Assembly (NCBI GenBank): GCA_009782025.1
Contig: WQUQ01000284.1
Coordinates: 1-9,468 of the forward strand
From: Desulfobulbus sp.
GTDB lineage: Bacteria; Pseudomonadota; Gammaproteobacteria; Burkholderiales; Rhodocyclaceae
Reading direction: 5' to 3'
Length of the DNA stretch: 9,468 bases
Made by a program: the position numbers and the translations under genes. Below the pieces are notes generated by a model, which had not been told where the DNA came from, did not search any database, and was given only the letters and a program-made list of their open reading frames with translations. Below are positions 1-7,758 of this stretch, piece after piece; the stretch's first letter is position 1, and the number at the start of each line of letters is the position of its first letter.

Positions 1-259
1 CCGCGCGCCACCACGCTCCGGCCAGCTTCAATCGCTTTTGCACCAAGTATCGGTGCGCGCTTTCAATTTCTCCCGAGCCGATGGGCAGCTCTGCCCGCAA
101 CGCGCCCGCATAATCGAGTTGCCCGCGACGATGGCTCAGGTAGCGGTGACAGCGCTTGATCGGAGCATCCTTGTCTTGGACATCTTCGCGCTCTACGGCA
201 GCCCATAGCGCGTGAAGAACCTGCTCAAGCTGGCCGTCCTTGAGCCGCTGCTTTTCCAT
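1..259 (-). pseudogene. Transposase C-terminal fragment (ISKra4-like), truncated and running off the left edge
   Basis: Reading the minus strand from an ATG at 259 gives 86 codons with no stop to the window edge. The product contains the segments APIKRCHRYLSHRRGQLDYA and LPIGSGEIESAHRYLVQKRL, followed by KLAGAWWRA. The pattern IGSGxIESxxRxxxxxRLK followed by WW is the hallmark of the C-terminal catalytic region, carrying the last acidic residue, in DDE transposases of the ISKra4 and related families. The family name rests on recognition, not on a search. An in-frame TAG sits directly before the ATG and none of the three upstream frames shows transposase-like sequence, so the N-terminal part with the first two catalytic aspartates is missing from this window. 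The extreme C-terminus lies outside. I therefore call it a decayed copy, although a frameshifted element cannot be excluded. Confidence 0.75.
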
Positions 260-541
260 CTATGCGCCAGCTCCTTGTCCGGCTGCATCGCCGTAGCCGC
301 CGCGCTCAGGTACCGACCGCTGCATCCGCAACATCATCAGCCGTATCAGAAAGCGGCAGCAAGGCTGAAAGCCGCCCCATAAATCGCCGCCCGAGTGTTT
401 CACGTCACGAAAGCGATTTGCAATACCAATCCCCTCTATCGGTTCGCGGCGCGGCAGAATCTGTGCAAGTTTTGTTTGAACACGATTCCCAAAATTTTAT
501 GTAAACCCACAACGCCCATGCCGCTTGGACTTCAGGCCCCA
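260..541. other. Gene-free stretch next to the transposase remnant
   Basis: I see no convincing gene here. On the minus strand one frame stays open from a TAA near 499 to the TAG at 262 (about 78 codons), and the plus strand has an 80-codon frame from 262 to 504. Neither product looks like a known domain, and both are rich in Arg, Ser and Gly as expected for chance frames in GC-rich DNA. The stretch probably contains the eroded 5' part of the insertion sequence plus the flank of nrdJ. The right part (from about 480) is clearly more AT-rich than the rest of the window. Confidence 0.5.
482..508 (-). mobile_element. Possible insertion-sequence end (candidate terminal inverted repeat)
   Basis: Read on the minus strand, the sequence opens with GGGTTTACATAAAATTTT and continues GGGAATCGTG. 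It lies about 250 bp upstream of the transposase fragment, where the start-proximal end of that element would be expected. An AT-rich block beginning with GGG is compatible with an IS terminus, but the partner end is outside the window and no target duplication can be tested. This is inference. Confidence 0.25.
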
Positions 542-558
542 TGACAATGCAATTGTCA
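542..558. repeat. Perfect inverted repeat TGACAAT-GCA-ATTGTCA
   Basis: Seven-base arms at 542-548 and 552-558 are perfectly complementary around a 3-base centre. The right arm contains the TTGTCA that I propose as the nrdJ -35 hexamer. A dyad of this size placed on a -35 element could be an operator for a second regulator of nrdJ. No known binding-site family is assigned. Confidence 0.5.
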
Positions 559-580
559 CGCAGGCACATCACACTATATT
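553..580 (+). promoter_or_regulatory. Probable sigma-70 promoter of nrdJ
   Basis: TTGTCA (553-558, five of six matches to the -35 consensus) and TATATT (575-580, five of six to the -10) are separated by 16 bp. Transcription would begin near 587, leaving a leader of roughly 90 bases before the nrdJ start. The first NrdR-like box overlaps the -10 hexamer and the second lies downstream of the expected start point, a typical repressor layout. Confidence 0.65.
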
Positions 581-586
581 TAGTCA
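571..586 (+). promoter_or_regulatory. NrdR box 1 (covers the nrdJ -10 region)
   Basis: ACACTATATTTAGTCA fits the 16-bp palindromic consensus for NrdR, acaCwAtATaTwGtgt. In the ten-base core CTATATTTAG only one position differs. NrdR is the zinc-finger/ATP-cone repressor of ribonucleotide reductase genes in most bacteria. Its sites usually come as pairs about three helix turns apart, which is met here by box 2. Confidence 0.75.
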
Positions 587-601
587 ACGGATTGCATCCA
601 C

Positions 602-617
602 CTACTATAGGTAGTAG
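602..617 (+). promoter_or_regulatory. NrdR box 2
   Basis: CTACTATAGGTAGTAG is itself palindromic, with arms TACTA (603-607) and TAGTA (612-616). It shares 10 of 12 bases with box 1 (ACTATA-nn-TAGT in both). The centres are at 578.5 and 609.5, exactly 31 bp apart, the spacing known for paired NrdR sites. The core departs from the consensus at two central bases (GG), so it may be the weaker of the two sites. Confidence 0.7.
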
Positions 618-666
618 ATTACGGCCCGTTCAAAAAGCAAGAAGTCCTTCGCCAACCACCGCATGC

Positions 667-671
667 AGGAG
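667..671 (+). promoter_or_regulatory. Ribosome binding site that decides the nrdJ start
   Basis: AGGAG lies 6 bases before the ATG at 678. An earlier in-frame ATG at 663 would place this Shine-Dalgarno sequence inside the coding region and has no good one of its own, so 678 is preferred. Confidence 0.75.
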
Positions 672-677
672 CAAGAA

Positions 678-3569
678 ATGAGCCTGGCCGCCGAGCAGCT
701 TTCATTGACCGACATTCCCGCCCCGCCGAAATTCGCTCCCTTGCAGGAGCAGGAAATTTCCGGCGAGGTGCTGATCGAAAAATATGCAAAAGGCAAGGAA
801 ACCAACGTTCACGACGTGCGCAAGCGCGTCGCTTGGGCGCTGGCGCAGGTCGAGGAGGAGAAGGATAGTGCGCACTGGGAGGCCCGCTTTCTGTGGGCGC
901 AGGAAAACGGCTTCATCCCGGCCGGGCGCATCAATTCCGCCGCCGGCACCGATTTGCAGGCCACCCTCATCAACTGTTTCGTGCAGCCGGTCGGCGATTC
1001 CATCGTCGAGAATGTCGATGGCCGCCCCGGCATTTACACGGCGCTGGCCCAGGCCGCCGAAACCATGCGTCGCGGCGGCGGCGTCGGCTATGATTTTTCG
1101 TCCATCCGGCCGCAGGGGGCGCGGGTCAAGGGCACGCAGTCGCGCGCTTCCGGCCCGGTGTCGTACATGCGCGTTTTCGACCGTTCCTGCGAAACGGTGG
1201 AATCGGCCGGCGCCCGGCGCGGCGCGCAGATGGGCGTGCTGCGCTGCGATCATCCCGACATCGAGGATTTCATCCACGCCAAGGACAAGGGCGATCTGAC
1301 CAATTTCAATATTTCCATCGGCGTCACCGACGCCTTCATGGCGGCGGTGGATGCCGACGGCTTCGTTGAACTTACGCACCGCGCCGAGCCGAATGGCGAT
1401 ATGAAGGCCGATGGGGCCTACCAGCGCGACGACGGCGTCTGGGTCTATCGCAAGCTGCGCGCCCGTGATCTGTGGGATCAGGTGATGAAATCCACCTACG
1501 ATCACGCCGAACCGGGCATCCTGTTCCTCGACCGGATGAACAAGGACAACAATCTCAATTACTGCGAGGTGATCGAGGCGACCAACCCCTGCGCCGAACA
1601 GCCGCTGCCGCCCTATGGCTGCTGCTGCCTGGGGTCGATCAATCTCACGCTGTTCGTGCGCGATGCCTTCTCCGACAAGGCTTCCTTCGATTTCGAGGCC
1701 TTTGCCGAAGTCATCCGCGTGTCGACCCGCATGCTCGACAACGTGCTCGACACGACCCACTGGCCGCTCGAACGCCAGGCTCAGGAAGCCGCCAACAAGC
1801 GCCGCGTCGGCCTGGGCTTCACCGGCCTGGGCGACGCGCTGGCCATGCTGCGGCTGCGCTACGACAAGCCGGAAGCCCGCGCCATGGCCGCGCGCATCAG
1901 CGAATTCATGCGCGACACCGCCTATCTGTATTCGGTCGAGATGGCCCAGGAGCGCGGCGCTTTCCCGCTCTTCAACGCCGAGTTGTATCTTTCCGGCGGC
2001 AATTTCGCCTCGCGCCTGCCCGCCGAGGTCAAGGCCCGGATTCGCCAGCATGGGCTACGCAATTCGCACCTCCTGTCCATCGCGCCGACCGGCACCATTT
2101 CGCTGGCCTTTGCCGACAATGCCTCGAACGGCATCGAGCCGCCCTTCTCCTGGACTTACAGCCGCAAGAAGCGCATGGCGGACGGCACGATCAAGGAGTA
2201 TTCGGTCGAGGACTACGCCTGGCGTCTGTACAAGCACCAGGGCGGCGATGTCGCCAGGCTGCCGGATTATTTCGTCACGGCCCTGGAAATCTCGGCCAGG
2301 GCGCACGCCGACATGGTGGCCGCCGTCGCCCCCTATATCGACACCTCGATTTCCAAAACGGTGAACGTGCCGGCCGATTACCCCTACGAGGATTTCCAGG
2401 ATCTCTACATGCAGGCGTGGAAATCCGGCCTCAAGGGCCTGGCCACCTATCGCCCGAACAGCGTGCTCGGCTCGGTGCTCTCCGTCGAACCCGCGAAGGA
2501 AGCCGTCGCCGACGATGCCAAGGCGCCGCAGGATTTCGTCTCGGACGCCAACCGGCGGCTCTCCATCAAGAACCTGCCCGCCCCGGTGCTTGCCAGCCTG
2601 CGCTGGCCGGGCCGCCCCAATCTGCCGGAAGGCAATCTGTGCTGGACCTACATGGTCGACTCGCCCATCGGCAAATTCGCCCTGTTCGTCGGCCATGTCG
2701 AACCGGAAGGCCGCGCCTGGCCCTTCGAGGTCTGGGCCAACGGCCCGGCCGAGCCGCGCGGCCTCGGCGCCGTCGCCAAGACGCTGTCCATGGACATGCG
2801 CGCCAACGACCACGGCTGGCTGGAAATGAAACTCGACGCGCTCGCCAGAACGCCGGGCGATTCCTTCGACATGCCCATGCCGCCGCACGGCGAGCGTAAG
2901 CGCATGCCCTCGGTGGTTTCCGCCATGGCCCAGGTCATCCGCTGGCGCGTCGAGCAACTGGGCGCGCTCACCCACGACGGCCCGACCCCGGTCAAGGACG
3001 CCCTGTTCAGCAGCAAGGAACCCAAGACCGGCACCGACGGCACCCTGTCGTGGACGGTCGATATCAACAACGGCTCGACCGGCGAGGATTTCGTTTTGGG
3101 CCTCAAGGAAATCACCCTGCCTGACGGCCTCACCCGCCCCTACTCGATGTGGCTCGCCGGCAACTACCCGCGCGCCCTGGACGGCCTGTGCAAGCTCCTG
3201 TCGCTCGACATGCGCGTCATCGACCCGGCCTGGATCGGCATGAAACTGCGTAAACTGCTCGACTACTCCGAGCCGTTCGGCGACTTCATGGCCTTCGTCC
3301 CCGGCTCGCGCAAGCAGCAGACCTGGCCGTCGACGGTCGCCTACATCGCCCAGCTCATCATCCACCGCTACGCCATGCTCGGCATCCTCGACGAAGCCGG
3401 CTTCCCGCTGCAACAAATGGGCATCCTCGAAGCCCCGGAAGACACCACCAGCAACAAGGTGCTGCCGACCCAGGGCAAGCTGTGCGGCGAATGCGGCAAC
3501 CACACCATGATCCGCAAGGACGGCTGCGACTTCTGCACGGCCTGCGGAGCGGTGGGGACTTGCGGGTGA
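678..3569 (+). CDS. nrdJ: Adenosylcobalamin-dependent ribonucleoside-diphosphate reductase (class II)
   Basis: This enzyme makes deoxyribonucleotides for DNA synthesis in the cytoplasm, using coenzyme B12 to generate the active-site thiyl radical, and needs no oxygen. From the ATG at 678 it has 963 residues. Visible catalytic elements are the redox Cys100 (LINCFV) and the NPCAE motif with Asn303, Cys305 (thiyl radical) and Glu307. Cys316, within a run of three cysteines, sits 11 residues after Cys305, where class II enzymes carry the redox partner of Cys100. The nucleotide-binding region [19 protein letters not shown] is intact. No N-terminal ATP-cone is evident. The C-terminal third (about 633-770 and 786-905) holds two related TSCPD-type domains, sharing LSMDMR/LSLDMR and MKL blocks. 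The last 28 residues (936-963) contain six cysteines in CxxC-like pairs, the expected thiol relay/zinc tail. The gene stands alone, controlled by the NrdR-type promoter upstream. The short convergent gap to ugpQ (44 bp) shows no clear terminator. Assignment is very secure; the start is fairly secure. Confidence 0.95.
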   Translation: MSLAAEQLSLTDIPAPPKFAPLQEQEISGEVLIEKYAKGKETNVHDVRKRVAWALAQVEEEKDSAHWEARFLWAQENGFIPAGRINSAAGTDLQATLINCFVQPVGDSIVENVDGRPGIYTALAQAAETMRRGGGVGYDFSSIRPQGARVKGTQSRASGPVSYMRVFDRSCETVESAGARRGAQMGVLRCDHPDIEDFIHAKDKGDLTNFNISIGVTDAFMAAVDADGFVELTHRAEPNGDMKADGAYQRDDGVWVYRKLRARDLWDQVMKSTYDHAEPGILFLDRMNKDNNLNYCEVIEATNPCAEQPLPPYGCCCLGSINLTLFVRDAFSDKASFDFEAFAEVIRVSTRMLDNVLDTTHWPLERQAQEAANKRRVGLGFTGLGDALAMLRLRYDKPEARAMAARISEFMRDTAYLYSVEMAQERGAFPLFNAELYLSGGNFASRLPAEVKARIRQHGLRNSHLLSIAPTGTISLAFADNASNGIEPPFSWTYSRKKRMADGTIKEYSVEDYAWRLYKHQGGDVARLPDYFVTALEISARAHADMVAAVAPYIDTSISKTVNVPADYPYEDFQDLYMQAWKSGLKGLATYRPNSVLGSVLSVEPAKEAVADDAKAPQDFVSDANRRLSIKNLPAPVLASLRWPGRPNLPEGNLCWTYMVDSPIGKFALFVGHVEPEGRAWPFEVWANGPAEPRGLGAVAKTLSMDMRANDHGWLEMKLDALARTPGDSFDMPMPPHGERKRMPSVVSAMAQVIRWRVEQLGALTHDGPTPVKDALFSSKEPKTGTDGTLSWTVDINNGSTGEDFVLGLKEITLPDGLTRPYSMWLAGNYPRALDGLCKLLSLDMRVIDPAWIGMKLRKLLDYSEPFGDFMAFVPGSRKQQTWPSTVAYIAQLIIHRYAMLGILDEAGFPLQQMGILEAPEDTTSNKVLPTQGKLCGECGNHTMIRKDGCDFCTACGAVGTCG

Positions 3570-3613
3570 ATATGCTCACCATGCTTCGATAGGGAGTGCA
3601 TACGAATGCCGGA

Positions 3614-4336
3614 TCAATAGACGCTGACCTGCTCAACAAAGTGATCCAGGCGGTCGGTAAAAAAACCGGTGACGCCGCGTCGTAGCAGGTCGGCGGCGAT
3701 TTCCGGCGCGTCGACCGTGTAGCACAGCACCGGCACGCCGTGCGCGGCGGCTGTGCGCAGCACGGCGTCATCGACCCGCGCCGCGTCGCAATGCAGGGTC
3801 GTGGCCGCGACGCGGCGGTGGAAAGCGAGCCAGTCGTCCGGCACCGTCTCGTACAGCATGCCGCGCCGCAGGTTGGGGGCCAGGTCGCGGGCCATGACGA
3901 GGGCTTCGGGGATAAAAGAGGACAACAGCGCTTGTTCGGGCGCTGTCCGCCAGAGTTCGCTGGCCAGCCGGATCACGGTTTCGGCGGTGGCCGCCTCAAA
4001 GCCGGCCGCCGGCTTGATCTCGACGTTGGCCAGCAACCCGAGTTCGCGGCACAGCAGGGCGGCGTCAACGAAGCGGGGAATGCGCTCGCCGTTGCCGGCA
4101 TCGAGGGCGAACAGCGCGGCATCGGAGGTTTCGCAGACGCGGCCGTGGCCGTTGGTGGTGCGTTCCAGGGTTTCGTCGTGGATCAGCACCGGCGTGCCGT
4201 CGGCGCTCAACATGACATCGAACTCGACGGCGCGAAAGCCCAGGCGGGCGGCCAGGCGGATGCCGGCCAGGGTGTTTTCGGGAGCCAGCGACCCGCCGCC
4301 GCGATGGGCGATCCAGCGCGGCGGCGACCACGACAT
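3614..4336 (-). CDS. ugpQ: Glycerophosphodiester phosphodiesterase
   Basis: It hydrolyses glycerophosphodiesters (deacylated phospholipid head groups) to glycerol-3-phosphate and an alcohol, in the cytoplasm, since no signal peptide is present. The 240 residues match the length of the short UgpQ type (E. coli about 247). The GDPD TIM-barrel signatures are all visible: HRGG with His11 and Arg12, ENT with Glu20 and Asn21, metal ligands Glu38 and Asp40 in VEFDV, catalytic His53 in LIHDETLERTTNG, Glu106 and Lys108 in VEIKP, and the terminal FFTDRLD. It is the second gene of a two-gene unit: its ATG shares one base with the ugpB stop (TGATG), implying translational coupling. This matches a pathway in which UgpB captures the diester outside and UgpQ cleaves it inside. 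The name rests on domain plus context; substrate range cannot be read from sequence. Confidence 0.92.
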   Translation of the reverse strand: MSWSPPRWIAHRGGGSLAPENTLAGIRLAARLGFRAVEFDVMLSADGTPVLIHDETLERTTNGHGRVCETSDAALFALDAGNGERIPRFVDAALLCRELGLLANVEIKPAAGFEAATAETVIRLASELWRTAPEQALLSSFIPEALVMARDLAPNLRRGMLYETVPDDWLAFHRRVAATTLHCDAARVDDAVLRTAAAHGVPVLCYTVDAPEIAADLLRRGVTGFFTDRLDHFVEQVSVY

Positions 4337-5709
4337 CAGAAGGGCTGTGCTCTTTTCAGCAGCGGCTGGGCGGCCAGCAGCTTGTTGCCACGGGCAACCG
4401 CGTTGTCGAGCGCGGCCTTGGCCGGTTTTTTGTCGGCCCAGACCGCTTCCAGTTCTTCATTGGTGAGGGATGACAGCGCCCCGATATTGGCGACGCGCAG
4501 CGCGGTTTGCGCGCCCTGTCCTTTCAGCGACGTGAAGGCGGCGTCCAGCATTCGGTCGTCGTCGCGCAACAGGGCGCTGCGCGCGGCGGCGCGGGCGGCG
4601 CCGGTGAAGGGCAGGCTGCCGTAGCGGCGCACCATTTCGACCTGCATGTCCGGTGCCAGCAGGAAGGTAATCAATTTGGCCGCTGCCTTGTATTCGGCGA
4701 CCGAGCGTCCGGCGCCGATCCACAGCGAAGCGCCGTCGGCCAGCGTGGCCCGCCGGCCGCCATAGATGTCGTCATGGTGCGGCAAGGGCGCGACGCCCAG
4801 TTCGACGCCGCGCGCTTCGCGGAAATCGCTGGCCTCGCGGGAATCGGTGGTAATCATCGCGCACTCGCCGTCGTTGAACTTGTCGCTGGCTTCGTCGCGC
4901 CGGCCGAAGAGGCGGAAATAGCCGGCCTTGGTCCATGTCGCCATCATGGCGATGTGCTTGACCTGGGGCAGGCCGTTGAAGGTCAGTTGCCCCTTGTCGT
5001 TGGCCGCCGGCAGGCCGGACAGGGCGCTGACGTTGTCGATGTGCACCCACACCGGCCACGACGAGGTGTACGGGCAGGCGTAGCCGGCGCTCTGCAATTT
5101 GTCGAGCATGCCCTGCATCTCGAACCAGGTGGCCGGCGGCTGCTCGGGATCGAGGCCGGCTTTACGGAACGCGTTCTTGTTGTAGAACAGCACCGGCGTC
5201 GAATAAACCAGCGGCAGCGCCACCAGACGGCCACGAGCATCGACGACGCCGGCCTTGAGGTCGGCGGCGATGTCGCCGCTGTTGAGCCTGGCGCCGGCCT
5301 TGTCCATCATCTGGTAGAGCGGCATGAAACGCTTCGGCTGGCTGAGCACGTCGCCCGCCTCGGCGCGCCGCATCAGATTGAGGGTGGCCGGCTTGCCGTC
5401 TTTCTCGAAGGGCCGCAACGTGACCGTCACGCCGCTTTCCTTGCTGAAGCGCTCGACCACCTCCTGCAAACGCTGTTCGAGCTGCGGCCCGAGGTTGTGG
5501 GCCAGTTCCAGCGTCACTGGCGCAGCGGCGGGTTTGGCAGCCGTCTGGGCCGCAGGCTTGGCTGCGGATTTGGCCGCCGGGGCGGCATGGGCGGGAGTCA
5601 GCAGCGTCCAGGCGAGGGCGGCGACACAACAGGCGAGCAGTCTCAAGGCAGTACTCCGAAAAATGGACGAAGCGCGCATTATAGCCTTCTGCCGCCACCC
5701 CGATTTCAC
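4336..5709 (-). CDS. ugpB: Periplasmic glycerol-3-phosphate/glycerophosphodiester-binding protein of an ABC transporter
   Basis: This is the solute receptor that delivers glycerol-3-phosphate or glycerophosphocholine-type compounds to the Ugp importer. Counted from GTG at 5709 it has 457 residues (E. coli UgpB 438). The N-terminus has a basic region, a hydrophobic core around residues 24-38 and an AHA-AP signal peptidase I site near 42, giving a secreted protein. An Ala/Lys/Pro-rich linker (about 43-64, with repeated AKPA) follows and is unusual for this family. Hallmarks shared with UgpB are YSTPVLFYNK (Ser170), AGLDPEQPP, SSWPVW (Trp218, Trp221), QVKHIAM, GASLWI, YGSLPFT and NEELEAVWADKKPAKAALDNAVARGNKLL. 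The FWHSMEG stretch of E. coli is replaced by LAHNLGP. The GTG start has a strong AAGGAG sequence; an ATG at 5679 is an alternative that shortens the signal peptide by 10 residues. No permease or ATPase gene adjoins it. Confidence 0.9.
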   Translation of the reverse strand: MKSGWRQKAIMRASSIFRSTALRLLACCVAALAWTLLTPAHAAPAAKSAAKPAAQTAAKPAAAPVTLELAHNLGPQLEQRLQEVVERFSKESGVTVTLRPFEKDGKPATLNLMRRAEAGDVLSQPKRFMPLYQMMDKAGARLNSGDIAADLKAGVVDARGRLVALPLVYSTPVLFYNKNAFRKAGLDPEQPPATWFEMQGMLDKLQSAGYACPYTSSWPVWVHIDNVSALSGLPAANDKGQLTFNGLPQVKHIAMMATWTKAGYFRLFGRRDEASDKFNDGECAMITTDSREASDFREARGVELGVAPLPHHDDIYGGRRATLADGASLWIGAGRSVAEYKAAAKLITFLLAPDMQVEMVRRYGSLPFTGAARAAARSALLRDDDRMLDAAFTSLKGQGAQTALRVANIGALSSLTNEELEAVWADKKPAKAALDNAVARGNKLLAAQPLLKRAQPF

Positions 5710-5714
5710 CTTAT

Positions 5715-5719
5715 CTCCT
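5715..5719 (-). promoter_or_regulatory. Ribosome binding site supporting the GTG start of ugpB
   Basis: On the minus strand AAGGAG followed by ATAAG precedes GTG at 5709, an optimal 5-base spacing. The competing ATG at 5679 has only AGAAGG. The stronger site favours the longer, GTG-initiated signal peptide. Confidence 0.6.
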
Positions 5720-5733
5720 TGAATGTGCGAGAA

Positions 5734-5746
5734 TTCATGACATGAA
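5734..5746. repeat. 13-bp palindrome TTCATGACATGAA between divergent genes
   Basis: The two arms TTCATG and CATGAA are perfectly complementary around a single A. The palindrome includes the ATG of the lipoprotein gene (5742) and lies 24 bp upstream of the ugpB start, in the only space the two divergent genes share. It could be an operator acting on both, or chance. On the minus strand it includes TGTCAT, resembling half of a PhoB site, but the second half-site is poor. Confidence 0.35.
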
Positions 5747-6134
5747 CAAGCATCCCCTACTCATCGTCGCGGTCGTGCTGTCGTTGGTCGGTTGTGACCA
5801 GGTCAACGAGAAGCTCGGTTTCGAGAGCGCGGCCAAGAAAGCGGCCCAGGCCGAGGCCGACGCCAAGGCCGTGGGCGGCGCCTGCCGCCAGTCCGGCCGG
5901 GCCATCGAGGATTGCTATGCCATCTACGCCTGGCTGCCCAAGGCCGGGGTGTACGCCGGCTGGCGCGAGATGGATGAATACATGCGCGAGAACAAGATCG
6001 ACACCATCACGCCGCAACTGCCCCCGGTCGAAGCACCGGGCAAGAAGCGCCGGCCGCCGCCCGCCGCCGAGGGGGAGGCGACAACGAACAACGGCAGCGA
6101 AGCGGCAGCCGACAAGAACGGCGGCAAGAAGTAA
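5742..6134 (+). CDS. Small putative lipoprotein of unknown function
   Basis: The 130-residue product starts with a short basic n-region, a hydrophobic stretch (5-15) and the lipobox LVGC, so Cys18 would be lipidated by signal peptidase II. The residue after it is Asp (+2), which in enteric bacteria favours retention at the inner membrane; whether that rule holds here is unknown. The mature part has an Ala/Lys-rich helical segment (28-44), then a compact core with Cys48 and Cys58, aromatic residues and AGWREMDEYMRENKI (72-86). The tail (95-130) is Pro/Lys/Ala/Asn-rich and probably disordered. The core looks like a real conserved fold, and the two cysteines could form a disulfide in the periplasm. 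I do not recognise a named family. The Shine-Dalgarno is weak (GAGA, 9 bases upstream). The gene diverges from ugpB with 32 bp between the starts. Confidence 0.8.
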   Translation: MNKHPLLIVAVVLSLVGCDQVNEKLGFESAAKKAAQAEADAKAVGGACRQSGRAIEDCYAIYAWLPKAGVYAGWREMDEYMRENKIDTITPQLPPVEAPGKKRRPPPAAEGEATTNNGSEAAADKNGGKK

Positions 6135-6152
6135 GCGCTCGCCATGAGCGTT
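6134..6152 (+). terminator. Short hairpin after the lipoprotein stop (weak terminator candidate)
   Basis: CGCTC (6136-6140) and GAGCG (6146-6150) pair around a 5-base loop, extended by a G-T and an A-T pair. The stem directly follows the TAA stop. There is no U-run behind it, so intrinsic termination would be weak. Confidence 0.3.
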
Positions 6153-6177
6153 CGCCCCCGCCAAACACGTCGCCGGG

Positions 6178-6183
6178 TATAAT
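6178..6183 (+). promoter_or_regulatory. Perfect -10 hexamer of the rhlE promoter
   Basis: TATAAT stands out in otherwise GC-rich DNA and ends 8 bases before the rhlE ATG. No good -35 is seen at 16-18 bp (a poor TTCGCC lies at 6151-6156). Transcription from this element would begin at about 6189-6192, at or next to the start codon. Confidence 0.55.
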
Positions 6184-6191
6184 CCGCGGCT

Positions 6192-7688
<1,497 letters not shown>

Positions 7689-7711
7689 ATAGTCAGCCCA
7701 CGATGCTTCAG

Positions 7712-7744
7712 ATTGAATTGATGTTTCATCAAAATTGATTCAAT
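7712..7744. repeat. Composite inverted repeat upstream of the toxin gene (candidate operator)
   Basis: Outer arms ATTGAAT (7712-7718) and ATTCAAT (7738-7744) are perfectly complementary. Directly inside lies a second perfect pair, TGATG (7719-7723) and CATCA (7727-7731), around TTT. The motif AATTGAT also occurs twice directly (7717-7723 and 7733-7739). It ends 14 bp before the toxin start, where the operator of a self-regulating toxin-antitoxin operon is expected. It could alternatively fold in RNA as a hairpin after rhlE, but no U-run follows. Confidence 0.5.
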
Positions 7745-7746
7745 AT

Positions 7747-7750
7747 GGAG
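7747..7750 (+). promoter_or_regulatory. Ribosome binding site that decides the toxin start
   Basis: GGAG lies 8 bases before GTG at 7759. A longer frame could begin with TTG at 7735, but that codon has no Shine-Dalgarno sequence and falls inside the inverted repeat, so GTG is preferred. Confidence 0.6.
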
Positions 7751-7758
7751 TTAGTTCA

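Noticed and set aside
262..504. Plus-strand 80-codon frame
   Set aside because: No ribosome site, no recognisable domain, and it overlaps the probable insertion-sequence remnant.
405..587. Minus-strand 60-codon frame across the nrdJ promoter
   Set aside because: It covers the NrdR box and the dyad, has no family resemblance and no supporting ribosome site.
560..677. Cobalamin riboswitch in the nrdJ leader
   Set aside because: The leader is only about 90 bases and lacks a recognisable B12-box; too short for the usual aptamer.
702..3503. Two long minus-strand frames (449 and 482 codons) opposite nrdJ
   Set aside because: They mirror the codon bias of nrdJ, have Gly/Ala/Arg/His-rich products without domains, and nrdJ is unmistakable.
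3571..3602. Hairpin terminator between nrdJ and ugpQ (TATGC ... GCATA)
   Set aside because: Only 5 outer base pairs form, the interior does not pair and no U-run follows.
5678..5683. Minus-strand TATAAT as the ugpB -10 hexamer
   Set aside because: The matching -35 position (AAATCG) is poor and the element lies downstream of the best ribosome site and GTG start.
7735..7758. TTG start extending the toxin by 8 residues
   Set aside because: No Shine-Dalgarno before it and it falls in the inverted repeat; GTG 7759 has GGAG at good spacing.
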